Source: Trichinella spiralis
Taxonomy: Eukaryota; Nematoda; Enoplea; Trichinellida; Trichinellidae
Direction: 5' to 3'
DNA: 64,000 nt
Assembly (NCBI GenBank): GCA_000181795.3
Contig: CM012955.1
Coordinates: forward strand, 12,050,030 to 12,114,029
Part shown: positions 37,954 through 51,560 of the stretch, in pieces
Layout: each line of letters begins with the position of its first letter
How positions within the stretch are numbered: the stretch's first letter is position 1
Position numbers and translations under genes: made by a program
Notes under the pieces: generated by a model
What the model saw: only the letters and a program-made list of their open reading frames with translations
What the model was told of the DNA's origin: nothing
Database searches by the model: none

Positions 37954-39650
37954 ATGGGAAAAGTGAAAAATTTCGAAGACGTCATTTGCACGAAAATATC
38001 CGTGAAACCGTTGAATGCGAGAAAGTTGGATTTGTCGAACAGTTCGACCCAAGTGCCTTGTCGTCAAGCGGTGAACAGCTACAGTCAGACGGAAAAAGAA
38101 AGCAAAGCTGTACAAACGGACGGACAAAAAGCCACGGTCAGATTGACAAATTCAAATTTGACCACTGATGACAAACTGGCGGTGGTGAGCTTCTTGAACA
38201 GAGCTGAGCGGATACTGTTGACAGCGATGAGAAGAAGCGAAAATTATGGAAAAATCCTCTCAGCCGGTCGTGTCTCGGGTTCGCAAATTCGAAATGCCAA
38301 ATTGATGCAGAATTTGACTTTGGACAATTTGAAAAATATGCCCATTTCTGCCATTGCATACAACTGCAACGGTTCACTGATCGCCGCAACTTATGCCTAT
38401 TCGAATCACGAAAGTTGGTGAGTCGAGTTGATTGAAAATTTTTATTTTTTTTTTCAACCATATTTTCAAACTGTTTTTATTTGTTGAATTTCATTTCAGT
38501 TTAATGAACCGCAATATGTAATACAAAGTTCATGCAAATTTTTGTTTGAAAAAGAAAAACAGTAGTTACAAAAATTAAAGTGATTTTCAAGTTCGAATAA
38601 TTTTCATTCAGGTGTTTCCACGAGAGTATGGTTTGTTTGTGGACAACGGTCAGCGGTGGCGGTGGTGAACTGGTGAATTCGAAACCGAATTGTTGTCTGC
38701 TTTCAACTAGCTGTTACAACGATTTGTGCTTTCATCCGTTTAATGGATCGTTGATCGCGTTGGCTCAGAGAAACGGCAAGGTAGAAGTGGCGGATGTTTC
38801 TGCAAAAACCACCCTGGACGGTGAACGGAATCACATCCTAATAACCGGAGTGAATTGCGTCGGCTGGAAAAACGCCGACACTCTATTCTGCGGTTCTTCG
38901 GACGGTGTGGTGACTTTGCTTCGCTGCGGCCGCGATCGCAGGCTCCAACTCTGGTCGTCGTTCAGCGTCAGCTTGGCCAGCTTGCCCAAAGCTATGCGAA
39001 TTGGGCAGTTTCCGTCGAAAATGAAAACCTCCATCAGTAGAGTGATATCTTTGGCACGCGATTCGGACGAAGTGGTAGTGGCCACCGAAACCGGCGCTCT
39101 GCTGCTCTGCGATGCCAAATCTGACCGGCGTTCCAACGAAACTTATGCAAATTCATTCCAGACAGCGGTGGTTCGAAGCGATGCCGTTCGCCTTTGCTTG
39201 GATCACCACTGCGGTCCTGTGAGCGATTTGGCCAGCGCCGACTTCGCTTACGACGGCTTGTTCTCTTCGGCCGGTACCGACGGTCGGTTGAAATTTTATT
39301 TAAATTCCAAACTGTTCAAATTGTACCAATTCGACATTGCCAAATTTGTCCTGTCGATCGCCTGGTTCCACGCCTGTCCCATGCATTTCGTCTGCTTGTT
39401 GCGCGACGGCCATGTCGAACTTCACAATTTGCTGCTCACCGAATCGGACATGCCGATTTTTGCATTCCGAGCATTCGACGGCCAACTGTCGTCTGGTCGT
39501 GTTGTGTGCAATCCAATTTTGCCCAACATATTGCTAATTAGCTCGGATCAAAATCAGCCCAAGCTTTACCGACTCGAGGGAACCGTGCAGCCTGTGCCCA
39601 ACTGGCGCGCTGCGTTGACCCAACTCTGCTCTCAGTCGGTTGTTATTTGA
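37954..39650 (+). CDS. DYNC2I2: dynein-2 intermediate chain WDR34/DYNC2I2
   Basis: Intermediate chain of the cytoplasmic dynein-2 motor that drives retrograde intraflagellar transport in cilia. Two exons: 37954-38417 and 38612-39650; 500 residues (human 536). The N-terminus carries two light-chain-binding style motifs (SYSQTEKE at ~43-50, AVQTDG at ~52-57), as expected for LC8 binding. The helix FLNRAERILLTAM follows. The propeller starts at MPISAIAYNCNGSLIAATYA, continuing HESMVCLWTT, YNDLCFHPFNGSLIALAQRN, GKVEVADVS, FCGSSDGVVTLL, GPVSDLASADFAYDGLFSSA and GTDGRLKFYL, matching the human protein block for block, including the insert before VCxWxx. The second exon is unusually GC-rich and long for this window. 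Presence of dynein-2 implies ciliated (sensory) cells. Confidence 0.88.
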
Positions 39651-40663
39651 AATTTAAAAGAAAATACAACTATTATTATTATTATTATTTAAATATTATT
39701 TCAAGTTTCATTTTTTAAAAATATCTACAAAATACATCTTTTAGATTATTTTGAAGGGAAATGAAAACAAATTTTTATTTTTCTTTTTTGAATTAAATGA
39801 CGTAAGCTATTTTGTAAAAATATAAGCATCGTCAAGTTGCAATGTTTGTAAAGAATAACTTTCTCGTATTTTTTGCCAAATTTTTGCAAGTTTTAAAAAT
39901 TGCTCAGCCAATCTAACTTATGCATATATATTTTTTTTGAAAATAATATATTCAACAAAAACTATCACCGTCGATAAATTTATAGATCTCGGTTTACAAG
40001 CGTTCATTGTTATTTCGGTGATCTTTCTTTTACACCGATTTTACATTATGATTAAAAAATAATTTAAAAAAAAATATTTAATTAAAAAATTATTATTAAA
40101 TAAACAATTTGTAATAGTCGCTGATTTAGTTTTTGTTTTCGCAAAATTTCATTATCGTAGAAGCGTTTGTATTGTGGTTTTGGACCATTTACATGAAAAT
40201 CAATATTTGTCTTCTCTTTTACCGTATGTGATGGAGTGTGCTTTCCTCGGAATGTTCTATTGGTATTCCGATGCCATTTTGTTCGATTCAAGTTAATTTT
40301 ATGAGGTTCTTATATATTTTATAATAATTTCATAATTGTAATTCACGTTTATCTCGATTATATTTGAATGAATTGTATTTTTCTCCAGTGATGCCGTGTA
40401 TTAAAAATGACCTGTCATGCAAGTGTCAATTCGCGCGTTAGAAATTGTGAACTGCTTATCTTAAAGTGTAATCATTGTAATTGTTGTGGTTTAATTTCGG
40501 TTATGGCTTACAACCGTTGTCCAGTAGTATTATCGATGATTATTTTTTTTCTTTTCAATTGTATGCACACATATATATTTTTTTTCTATTGAACTTCAAT
40601 TTGACCAGCTATTAATGGTGACATCTTGCAGAGTCGAATTTTCCCATTGACGAGCACTTGATA
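39651..40663. other. intergenic stretch with a possible minus-strand exon
   Basis: A frame on the minus strand at 40,291-40,082 (open from about 40,309 to a TAA at 40,084-40,082) reads protein-like, for example NGPKPQYKRFYDNEILRKQK. It lacks an ATG and could be a last exon with an acceptor near 40,309; no partner exon was found. The rest is AT-rich without signals. Confidence 0.25.
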
Positions 40664-41460
40664 ATGTCTGACAGGGAATTTTTTCTCGCATTCATGATGA
40701 AGAATTTCATGCAAATCGGTATTTTTTTCTGTACACATTTTCGTTTTTCTCTTGATGATGAAGATCTGTTGTTTTGCAGGGATTCGTTTGGATGTGGATT
40801 TTGTGGAAGAGAAGCGTAAATCTTTGTAATTGAATTTTTTTTTGAAAATTTTGTTATTAATTGATTGTCAATATTTTTGTTTGAAATTTTTAATTTTTTG
40901 CATTATAAACTTTTTTGTGAGTGAAATGCGTTGTGTTGGTGGAAGTTATGCGTTGAGATATTTGGTTTTGTATCTTGTGAACAATTTTTAGACCGCGCGA
41001 TGTTCGTCAGCGAGTGGAAGCCTTCATTGGTGATAGTGATTTGAGAACTTGCATTCGCGCATGCTCGTACATATTTAAGCTGGAGGGTGATTTCATTGAG
41101 CTAGTGAACGAAAATATCATGAATGTTTTGGTGGCGTTGAACAACATGATCTGGAATCAACCTAATCACATGGTACCTTTGAATAAATTTATCGGAAGTA
41201 TGGAAACTTGCAAGATGTCGACAAATTTGAAAACTTTTTTGGACATAACGGACGAGATGTCGTTTATAGATTTCATGGAAAAATATCAGACTATGTTTCA
41301 GTAAGTTAATTTTATTTTAATAACTTATTTTTGACAGATGTTATGATGTTTTGTAGACTTTTTTCCGAACCATCCACTGGCATATGGATAATTGCTACTG
41401 ATCATCTTCCATTTTATTACGAAATACAATCTTTGATCGAGATGGCTCTGCCTGACTTTT
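40664..41460 (+). CDS. unrecognised protein, at least four exons, 3' end uncertain
   Basis: Exons 40664-40718, 40780-40825 and 40992-41300 join in phase to give MSDREFFLAFMMKNFMQIG, RLDVDFVEEKRKSLPRDVRQ and EAFIGDSDLRTCIRACSYIF, ending FIDFMEKYQTMF. The acceptor at 41356 continues in frame as LFSEPSTGIWIIATDHLPFY and stays open past 41,460 into hydrophobic sequence. An alternative acceptor at 41338 stops after five residues. The reading frame is also open upstream of the chosen ATG to an acceptor at 40631, so a further 5' exon is possible. On the other strand, 41,561-41,325 is an ATG-led 78-codon basic frame with its own AATAAA, which competes with the last exon. No family recognised. Confidence 0.5.
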
Positions 41461-41461
41461 G

Positions 41462-42542
41462 AAATTTGTGCTCTTCTGCGGCGAGCAGTGGTTTTCTTAA
41501 TTTTCACTTTAATTCGTTGCAAGCCGTTGGCGATTGTTTTCAGTGTTGCTTTTGGAAGCATCTTGGCACTGCTTTTTAGAAATACATATATCTATTGTTG
41601 CTGTCGTGTGTTTCTTCTGCTTATGGTTGTTTTTACGTTAGCGTAAGTTGTTGTATTCATGCTGAAGATTTGTTTTTGTTTTTGCGACGCATATTTATGC
41701 TTTTCCTCTCTCCCTCTCTCTCTCTCTCTCATGGAGAATTTTCAGTATTTTTGCAAAAGAGTGGAAACTTTGTTTACTGTTTACTTGATGCTGTTGTTCT
41801 GTATTTTTCCTGATAATTTAAGTCTCAGACATGGCAGGTGTTTTAGAAATTCATAATACAGATATTGAAATATAAGGTTTTGGAAAGTATCTTCCAAAAT
41901 GTTCTACTTAATGTTAGATATTTTCAAAAATAATATTATTTTACAATACTTTTTGTTTCAGCAGTAAGCGAATTAATGAATTTTTTCTTTTTCGAGAATT
42001 GTTAAAAGCATTTAGTTGAGAAAATTTCTCTTTATTGCAAGTTTTATTACAAGTAGACAATTCAAATATGAAGTATTCGATTTGTCAACTGTTCATCTGT
42101 AATAAATACATGCTTTTAATCAACATATTTTCAACTGCATTATAACTTGCATTCAGCAATGTATATTGCAGTAGTTGCGCTGCTGTGCGTGGTGTGCTTT
42201 CTGTTCTTAACAATAACTATTCATACATAATAAAGGTAAAAAATTTTGTTAATCTTTGTTGCCTTTTATATTATTTGGCCATATTTATGCTACTTAGCCC
42301 AAAATATTCATTATTGTAATTTTCTGAATGATGAACAACAAAGGGGCAATAGCATGCAGAGTGTAGAAAGGAATTTATAGCTTCGAAAGATATAAGCGTA
42401 TCACAATGAACAACTTTACTTCTTATAATTATGTATAATACTGGTCAAACTTGCACCATCAGCATCAATGGTCAGAGAGATTGCACTAAAAATTATCGTT
42501 GAGCAATCTATCGTAAGGATATTTTCATTTGACAATTTCATA
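41462..42542. other. intergenic stretch with a (CT)n repeat
   Basis: Contains a CT/TC microsatellite at about 41,704-41,730 and no supported gene. Confidence 0.4.
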
Positions 42543-43721
42543 TCAAATTTTTATGCTTTCATACAGGATAATAAATAAGATAATGGAGGCAACGAAATAC
42601 ACAGGATGATGCAGCATTTTTCTACTGCAACTGTTTCGAATTGCTTTGGCGCCGTTGCACTCATTTCCATAGCAAATGCAGGCAGTTACTTGATCTTCCA
42701 TGTAAGAGTGACTACGGAATAGCTGGCTTCGGGATACACGATGACAAATATTTTTCCTCTCAAGTCCCATTTTGTAAATTGTCACATTATTAAATCCTTT
42801 TCGTGCAATTTTATGAATGCAACCACGAATGTAATTAAATCCTGTAAATTGTCCTAAAATTGATAACAAATGAGCATTTTTCAATGCAGCTTCAAATACA
42901 CTACTATTCTGTTCTCGAATTTTAACCATAAAAATGTGCATAATTTATCAGACGTAAAAGTTTCTCAACTGCTATACTTATAGTATATTATTACTGCGGT
43001 TGATTTCAGCACATCTTACAGTACTGTAATATATTTTTTTGCAACTTAGTATTTAATTGTTGGTCTGATTCGGTTAATACCATGTTTAAGGTACAGAATT
43101 TGTTCTATAAAATTCAACTCGCCTCTACCCTTACAACTGTGTATAAAATTGCACAAGCATGCATAAATACCTCCAACATATGAGGCTTCTGATATCATCA
43201 TGCAGGCGCTGTTGCATGATACCGTCCCTATTTTTCCATTTTTCATCGGCTCATCACAATCATCAGTAAAATTCAATGGTGCAAAGTAAGTATCTGACAA
43301 GAAATACCACTTTTCTTTGAAAGCTAATGACATGCAGCTGTAACATCGGTGTTCCAAGTAAGCTAAAACAATAAAATTATTTTCGAATATAAGCAACAAA
43401 TATTATTGTGATTGTTGTTTTTGTTCTTATAATTGCAAGAATATTTTCATTTAACCTTAGAGTTTATTCAAATTTCAATTTGCATTTAGCAAAATAGAGT
43501 ATCATTGTTTATTTATTGATAAATTACCTTTATCCCCGACAATTATATGATTGAAATTGTGATGCAATTCATAAAACAGCACACTTTATGTTAATTTTTT
43601 CGTGTTTCAATATGATTAATGCACACTTACCGGCGCAGGAAGTGATAAATGCAAAATATAGTGAAAGCAGAAGACGATTTGGTAGAAAAAGTGATCCAGA
43701 ACAGCCGTATTTGATTATCAT
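42543..43721 (-). CDS. Ly6/uPAR (quiver-like) GPI-anchored surface protein
   Basis: Exons (minus): 43721-43631, 43362-43081, 42853-42543; 227 residues, phases 1 and 1. Exon 1 encodes a signal peptide (NRLLLSLYFAFITSC). The mature start EHRCYSCMSL is the classic first CxxC of a three-finger (Ly6) domain. Further cysteines follow: DDCDEPM, VSCNSACMMI, YACLCNFIHSC, RGCIHKI, NICHRV, and the terminal ACICYGNECNG, the Ly6 CCxxxxCN-like end. The C-terminus is hydrophobic (FVASIILFIILYESI), fitting GPI attachment. Such proteins act extracellularly, often tuning ion channels or receptors; the partner is unknown. The donor at 43081 is chosen because the other candidate near 43,135 would create a stop. 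Confidence 0.78.
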
Positions 43722-44555
43722 AACTGCTGAAAGATGCTAATTTCAAAAACAAGAATCAAAGCAAGCGTCAATAACGACTGTATGACAAACAATAAGCTGC
43801 ATGCAACAACAATAAACGACAATTACCATCACCAATGTCGCCTGCTGCTACTGTCTGTGGTAAGCTGAAATTTTGCTACACGTAATGAGATGCCGTTTGA
43901 CAAGTAATTTTATAATTCAGCTTGGGTTATAAATTAAGCAAACTAATTTAATTTTATAATGAAAGAGTTGAGAAAATTAATAATCACAGCAATAATTCAA
44001 AATGTAACACTGCTATGTGAAAATGATTTTAGCAAATGCTCTTATGATAAAATAGCATACATTAAAAAGTGAAAGATAGCATTAAAAATTTTCAACACTT
44101 TGTAATAGCACTTTTTGATTGCATGCAAATGCTATTTATGAATATTGATGAGTATATTATATTGAAGATTATGTTTTTATTATCTACGAAATGTGCAACG
44201 TGAAGTTATTTGGCTGCAATATATATATAAAGCTTGTGTTTAAAGTCTAGAAAAGCAAAATCGAGTAAGAAGCGCGGTATTGATGTATTGCAATTTTATA
44301 ATCTGATAGAAGAAATATTTTTATTGCCCATAAAGTAAGAAAAGAAAAGCTACATGCTAATTGTTTCAACTAAAGTTTCTTCAATAGAAAGCAGTGTATA
44401 TTGCGTATGTACATATTGCTAAGCAGATATAGAAAAGATTTTTGCAGCATGAATATATTGTCCACTTTGAATTCCAAAGCATTGAAACCAAAATAACAGA
44501 TTATTTAAATTTATAATTGAAATGGGGAAAATGTTAAATAAATTTGTAAAATTAT
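43722..44555. other. gene-poor AT-rich stretch
   Basis: Upstream region of the Ly6-like gene; no exon recognised on either strand. Confidence 0.35.
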
Positions 44556-44921
44556 TTAAACAAGATTTTTTACAAAAATACAAAATTCATAATGTAAAGT
44601 TGAATTCGAAATTTTGAAAATATTGGTCATTAAACAAAAGTAAAAATAAAGAAATAGCTCAGTTTTTTTTCGGCATGCATTCAGATGTGACACACCTACA
44701 GCGTAGCTGTCGACGATCAGTGCGTGTAGAAAAGCATTCGAATACGAATTTAAAGCATCCATTGAAAACTTTTCCCAACTCAATTTATCATCTTTGAAGG
44801 AATTGATTTCATAAAGTTCACATTGAAATATGAAAAGCTTGTGTTCTTGTTTCGAAGATTTTGCCTTCTGCGCTGATTGCGTTGACAATAGCTTGAAAAA
44901 TAAGATTGTGCAAAGCAGCAT
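44556..44921 (-). CDS. possible small secreted protein
   Basis: From the ATG at 44921-44919 the frame reads MLLCTILFFKLLSTQSA, a good signal peptide, then KSSKQEHKLFIFQCELYEIN and DDKLSWEKFSMDALNSYSNA, and stays open to 44,556 (121 residues). A 155-codon frame of this kind is uncommon in such AT-rich DNA but not decisive. A GTAGGT near 44,700 could be a donor that ends the real exon earlier. No family is recognised and no partner exon was found. Confidence 0.28.
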   Translation of the reverse strand: MLLCTILFFKLLSTQSAQKAKSSKQEHKLFIFQCELYEINSFKDDKLSWEKFSMDALNSYSNAFLHALIVDSYAVGVSHLNACRKKTELFLYFYFCLMTNIFKISNSTLHYEFCIFVKNLV

Positions 44922-45023
44922 TCGATCAGTCTCACAAGAATAAGCACTCAGTTTAAGTTTGAAAACTCTTAAACAAGTGACTAATTGTACTTGAGTAAAA
45001 AAGATAAAATTTTTGCCAGTCAA

Positions 45024-48000
45024 TTGCCTTTTTTCTCAAAATGTAGTTATGATCTATTCAAGTGGAATAAATTAATGCTATCCAACCTGTAATAGTTTCC
45101 ACAATGCAATCGGCTATCGTTTCAACAAAAGTTGATTTATTATTTTTAAAAAGAAATAAATCAATGAAATATATTTAGAGTTTTAAAAATAATTGATTAA
45201 AATTTACAAAATTCAATCACTTACTGTGCATTGCATCTGAAGTGGCATGGCTTTTTCTATGATTTTCTTCAAATAGAAAGCATGCATCCAGAATTTTAAT
45301 ATACTAACTTAAAATTCCAAGGTTTTCTTTTGTCAACCAGATTCTGACAGATTTGGTATTACAATTTTGCTTTTCAACAATATGCTAGCAGAAGATGGTG
45401 ATTAGCACGAGAATGATGGTTGTCAAATTGAAACTCTTCTTTTGTTAATCAATCAGTCAATTAAATTTCTAGTAGGTAGTATAGAATAACTGCTGAAATA
45501 TACGTGTTTTGACAAACCTGGATCTTTGTCAAGTTTAAATTTTGAAAAATCTTTTTATCAAAATCCTCTTTTTCAGTTTTTTTCACTGATATCATTTAAA
45601 ATGTTTAAAATTAAATAAGTAAAAGCAATTTTGTAAATAAAACAAGAAATGTTCTGAAAATTACTTAAAGTGAAAAAAATTAGTTTTCTTTGTTCTGCAG
45701 AGAAGCAGAGATGTTGTACTGCTGAATGGACTATATTATTTCACTTGTTGATTGCTTTGTTTTGTTATCTATGCCAGATTATATAAAATAAAAATTATTT
45801 AAATGGACGCAATGTTAATGATGAAGCGAACATTCTAAAATGAATCACAATTAAAATCATAATTTCCGCATGTATTCCAAAAAGCTAATTCATCTGAAAA
45901 TGCAAGTCGAGCATGTATTGTCAACAGCGTGAACAACACTGATTAGATATGAATGATTATTAGAACAATTTTAGAGAATTATATTACAAATCTATGTAAC
46001 ATTTATTATTCAGTAAATAGACTAAAATTGAATTTTCAATGAGCAATTAATGCCAATCATAAATCAAACAACGCAACAACTTATAAAAAATATATGTAAT
46101 AGAAGGAACAAAAAATACGTTCGCATTTTCCGTAGAAGTATATGGAAATAACTAAGTAAATTTGAGCAAAAAATGCATATTGCATTTTTTAAATATTTTC
46201 AGTAATGTAAATGTTGTAAAAGTTTGAAAAATAATATTAAATTAATTATTTAAAATTGCTGACAATGGGACAATGAAATGCTATTACTGTCTGCTAACCT
46301 TGAATTCTTTTTATGCAAAAGACAATGAATGATGCACGCAAACGTCAAATGGTTTCTGTTTTAATTTGCATTCTGTTTGTTACGAAATGACTTTTCTTAT
46401 ATTCAATGATAAAAAATGAATACAACTGACAGTTTTTGAAACTTGACAAAAAAAATTCTGATCTGTCAGATCAGTGAAAACCGAGAGCAGAAGAATCGAT
46501 CAATAATTGCAATTCATGGTTGTTCATAGTCAACCTGATGAACTACAATTATTATTGTCGTTGCAGTATCGTCCGTTGCAAAACGGATGGAAACTATTGA
46601 TTGTCATTAATATTTTAGCCACGTCTTAGTAATTTAGACAGGAAAATGTAAATTTGTGCCTTTTAATGGAGCATCAGTCGTCAAAGCAATGAATATTTGA
46701 CATTGTATTATTGTGCTAGGTGGAAAAATTGCTGTGTTGTAAAAATTCTCTTTCAAAACTTTCAAACTACCACAGAACGGATATGCTGAACGTGAAGTGG
46801 AGCTATTTGAACCAAATCTCAATAAGAAATATGATAGATGTTTAATCAGTTGTTCAGAAAAGTGCATATCAGGAAGCAATCAACTACAATTGCACAATCA
46901 TTGAAAGTCATGTTCAGCAAGGGCAGCGTAATTTGAACCCGCCACTGCAGTGTAACAATAAAAGCAGCTTTCACCGTTACCAATAAATGTTATGCATGTA
47001 AATTAATGATTCAATGACGACGCAGATGAGTATTGGATTGCAAAAACAACTTCACGTCCTGCTTGTTGGAAAAGCACAATTACAAAGCTTGAAGCAAAGC
47101 GCAGCTTGCTGGGAAAGCGCGCAGGTGTGACGCGCACTCCGGGGGACTCCTCTCCTAGCCTGGTATGCAATGAACGTTCAGCTTTGCGGCAAATCGATTT
47201 TGAAAACATGCAAAACAGGCGAAAGTAACTTTATGACCGCTTCATTTTGAAAAAGCAAATTAGCTCTTGCCAAACCAACATTTTTCATGTCTGCGTAAAC
47301 AAAGTCACTATTCCGATATCAAGCAGAAAAATAAATTTTACAAATCTACTCATTTCAATAAACAAATTTGTATTTTTATTTAATAAAAAATAAATAATTT
47401 TGAATTGAAATAACTAAACGTAATTGATGATGATTATTATTATCATTGTTATCGCTTGTCAAGTGGCACAGAAAGAAAATAAAAATGAATATTCATCATA
47501 CATTAATCATAAATTGATTTGTAATATAATTTGTATCAGTAAAGGAATATATATATTTATATTTATTTATTTATCTTTGAACATAATTTCACGTTATGAC
47601 AAAATTTAAATTTATTTTAGAAAAATGTATAACAATTTAGTAAATAAAAATTTCTAATGGCACATATCTGAATCAGACATCTCAATATCTTCACTACCGC
47701 ATGCTGATACGTAACTTTTACAATTCTTAACATGCTCAATTTTTAATAAGCAACGAATCATGCATGCAAATTAAAAATTCTTATTAGCAAAAATCACTTA
47801 TGAAGATCACATCCTCTACACTTCACTGTTCATTTCAACTTCAAATAAACTTAGACTGATATGTAAAATAATGTAATTACAGTCATACTTATCTATCAAT
47901 GCCACAAGCAAATATAAATTTGTTTAACTGAAATTTATATTATAGAACGTTTAGCATATATCTGTGCAAAAATTCAACGAATACCAAATCTTACCAAAAA

Positions 48001-50521
48001 TTCTTTTTACGTGCAACGATGTTTGACTGCTTTTCAATTCTTTACCTCATTGCAAGGAAAAATATTTATTTAAATAAAACTAACTCGTTGCAAATAAATT
48101 TATTTTTGTTATTGGTAACGGGATGCCAATATGACTGTTCTTAATTAAGGAGCTTGAAAAATAGCAAACAGTTTCTTTCTTTTTCAGACTTGGTTTTATT
48201 TTATCGCTTGATCAAGCATCGTAATTATTATTCCATGTGGTCCTGCATAAATGACTAACCAACATGCAATTAATCACTCTATAGGAAGCTTAATTATGCA
48301 CTGAAGCTGATTAAAAAGCATCGCTTTAGTCATTCGTCAAATTTAAGAACGTTTAAGAACCGATCAAAGCCAAATCAGTGATGGTACAATCAAAAATATT
48401 GGCAGTGCATTTAATGAAAAGTTTTTAATTTTAAGGTATATTCATAGAGACGAGGTGCATTTCTAATACAATCAGTGATAATTGTAATGGATGTAGTTGA
48501 AAAAAACAAAAAACACGCCATAATAACCTTTAATATGAAATACATTGTTTAAATTGAAAACGAATTTACTTCTTAATGGCAAAAAATGCAAATAAGTATT
48601 CGTGAAATAAATATTAATAAAGCGTTTTTCGAGCATCACAAAATGATTAAAAATTACCTTTCTGTGCAATAAATATGAAAGCATAAGTTCAATTAAATGA
48701 TATGCTGGAATAAAGTTTTATCATGGTCAGTTTTGAAAACAGTAATATGCGCTTCTGGATGAGACACGTATGCGATGACTGCAGTTCATATAGCAAAGCC
48801 AACGCTGACACTTTCGACGTGATGTATGTGGCAGAATCTAATTAGCACCAAGACGTAAGGCTCAACTGGTAAATGACTTGTCCTTTTGTTCTTCACCAAG
48901 AATACAACAGCAACGTAAGTCGATAATGATGTGTTTAATTTATACCAAAGAATGCACATTTGCTGGACGCATCGATTATTGGCCAAATGCATAAGCTTTC
49001 ATCAACAAACACATGGTTGATATTAACACCTCATCCAGCTGGCATCGTCGAAAATTCTACACGCCACTTTTGCATTTTATAATCTAATCAAATTAATGCA
49101 TTACATATGGTTGCCTTTTACAAAGCAACACAAGTGAAACATACTTTCTTAAACTAAGTATCAAATTGCTCTGTAATTATATTTGAATTATAAGTTACAT
49201 CATTATATAATTAAAAATGGCCAACTGTAATTATTGGAAAGTTATAAAGCATTTGTGTTGATTGGATTTCGTATTAATTTTATAAGAACGTTCAAATACT
49301 CATAAACAAACAAATAAGATATAATGTTGTTTCTAAAATGGGCATGTATGTCATTTTCAGACTTTATTTCACATTTATTTAAGAGTGGAATGCTAATTTT
49401 AAATCAATATGTATGCAACTATTTATTACAAGCACGGTAGTAGATGTTTGCTCCTTGTTCAATACTTATTAAATTTGTCCTCTGTACGTGCATTATTCTG
49501 ATTTTAATTTTTTGCCTGACATTAATTCAAGAGGAATGGAATGCTTCTGTTTGGCAATAAAACAGTGCATAATGATTAAACAGTTAAAACAAGTGGAGAT
49601 TAACCAACTATGTGATTTATTATGCGGTATTGCTGTTAGCTCTGCAGTCTGTTCGTCATCACTAGTGAATCAGAGAACGGTTTTCTGCTTTTCTTATTAG
49701 CACACTTTTGATCTGAACGCTTGATATTTAGCTGTTTAACGGACGGTTGAAGGTTACAAAATGATGGCATATTTTTGGAAATTTGTGGAAGAAACCATGT
49801 CCGGCTTGTCTAGCTACGCTGCGCAGAAATGATTGGATCATTGATGTAAACGAAAAGGGATAGTGGAATTGAAAATTTTCTAGGCAGATGATTATTATTA
49901 AGTTTATATTTTAATATATTCTTTTATATTTTTTGAGCAGATATTTTGTTAAACAATTTGTTCGCTTTCAAAATATGAAACTTCTAGTTCTTTGCCTTGT
50001 CGTTGACAGATATGCTTGCACTGCATGATTGACTGGATTAATCGATGAATCATATAATGAAATTTTAGTATAATTTTACCAATATCAATTTAAAGTTTAT
50101 ACTTTAGCAAATGTTCTATATTTGTAACACATTAAAAATATTACATGTAAATTATTTGTCGTGCAAATAATGCAGTACTATGAACGTTTCCTTAGCTAGC
50201 AGCGAAAGCAGGCAGCTTATCAACATTCTGTCCTACTGAAATTATTCTTCAACAATTTGCATTCCTTGTATCACTGCAGCAGTATAACTTATCCGTGAGA
50301 CGTTTGCTTTATAGCTTCAAGCAATTTTTCAGCAATCAAATCAACAACACCGTTGTTGCATTCGCCACAGGCTAGGCTTGAACAGCAGCAAAAGCGTTCT
50401 GCAACTCTACTCACAAATCAACCGACTCGGTAATTATTTTCCTTTCTCTGTCCTTCTGCACTTCTTCCGCGCGCTTTTCGATAACGCTAATAATTCATCG
50501 TTAACCTTCCTATATTGAGAG
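45024..50521. other. long gene-poor region
   Basis: About 5.5 kb of AT-rich sequence with no exon I can defend on either strand. A G+C-richer patch with no recognisable function lies at 46,900-47,240. Small ATG-led frames at 46,634-46,879 (-), 48,786-48,992 (-) and 49,488-49,700 (+) have no protein-like features. Confidence 0.4.
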
Positions 50522-50619
50522 ATGGCGAGTGCGAGCGTTGAATTGTTGGCTAATGCATACCGCAAGACGTTTTGCATGCTCATAGTACTCCACAGGATAT
50601 TCAAAGCCACAACAATGCT
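50522..50619 (+). CDS. possible first coding exon, unknown gene
   Basis: ATG in fair context (gagATGGCG) followed by 32 codons (MASASVELLANAYRKTFCML, then IVLHRIFKATTM) and a perfect GTAAGT donor at 50620. G+C content is raised around it. No in-phase partner exon was found before the PI4K2-like gene, so it may belong to a transcript that spans or skips that gene, or be chance. Confidence 0.28.
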
Positions 50620-51560
50620 GTAAGTAATTTTTAAATATTAATTAACAAATTGCATTGCATGTTCTGTCCATTAATTTGTAACATTACTAAAACTTAACCT
50701 TAAAAAGTGCACTTTTAAATTCATTTCCTGATAAAGTTCAAGTTATCTTTACCATGCAATAAATGATAGATGAATAACGTGAATGCTGTTTTGTCTGAAG
50801 CAGCAAAAGCTTACTCTTAATGCTATGATGCGAAATTTATCTAATAGTTAGTTGAGTTCAATTTTTCAACAAAATTTTCAATAATTAATGGGCATGTTTT
50901 CCTGAAATTACTATTGATTTCTGAGGATACATTGCATTATTATTCATCTGCTAAACTGTTGACTGTAGAAGATGTAACGCAATCACTTGATACTGCCAGT
51001 GTTTTGTGTATAATTTCTCACTTTATATATATTTTCCATTCTTTGAAATTTATCTGAACACAAAGCTGATATGAGTGGTGAGTAAGCATTGTCAAAATTA
51101 TTGATGAAGGTTAAATTATTTCACGTGGTAAAAAAAACATTGAAAACTTCATTCAATTTCGCATTAAAAGCACATTAATTTTGGGAAATTTTTTTTGATA
51201 AACGTTAAATTTGATTTCAACCGTACAAAATGATTTTAAAATGCTCTTTCTGCTTTCCTTCATATTGCTTTCTTTATAATTTGATTTTCATCAAATGTGC
51301 AGCATTTATCTGAAGCTATTGTTGTTATAATACGAAATATGTGGTGAATAATTAATGCCGATAAATATTACACAAATATATTTGAAAAGAACATGCTGTT
51401 TTGTTTAAAGTTTGCAGTGTTGGACAATTTAAAATTTAAAGTTAGTCTGCTTTAAAATGTTTTAAAGTAGTTAACATTGCACTATCGTAGCAATAGTTCG
51501 ACGGACAAATCAGTTATTTTCCAAATTGTCGTCGTTTAAGTACTGGGTTTTTTTCTCAAC

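Noticed and set aside
38831-39541. Several ORFs of 60-115 codons on both strands
   Set aside because: They are shadows of the long GC-richer second exon of WDR34.
46634-46879. 81-codon minus-strand ORF
   Set aside because: No signal peptide, domain, conserved-looking motif or splice context; length is within chance for AT-rich DNA.
46925-46960. tRNA T-arm-like sequence on the minus strand (GGGTTCAAAT)
   Set aside because: The flanking bases do not form a five-pair T stem, and no acceptor, D-arm or anticodon arm fits around it.
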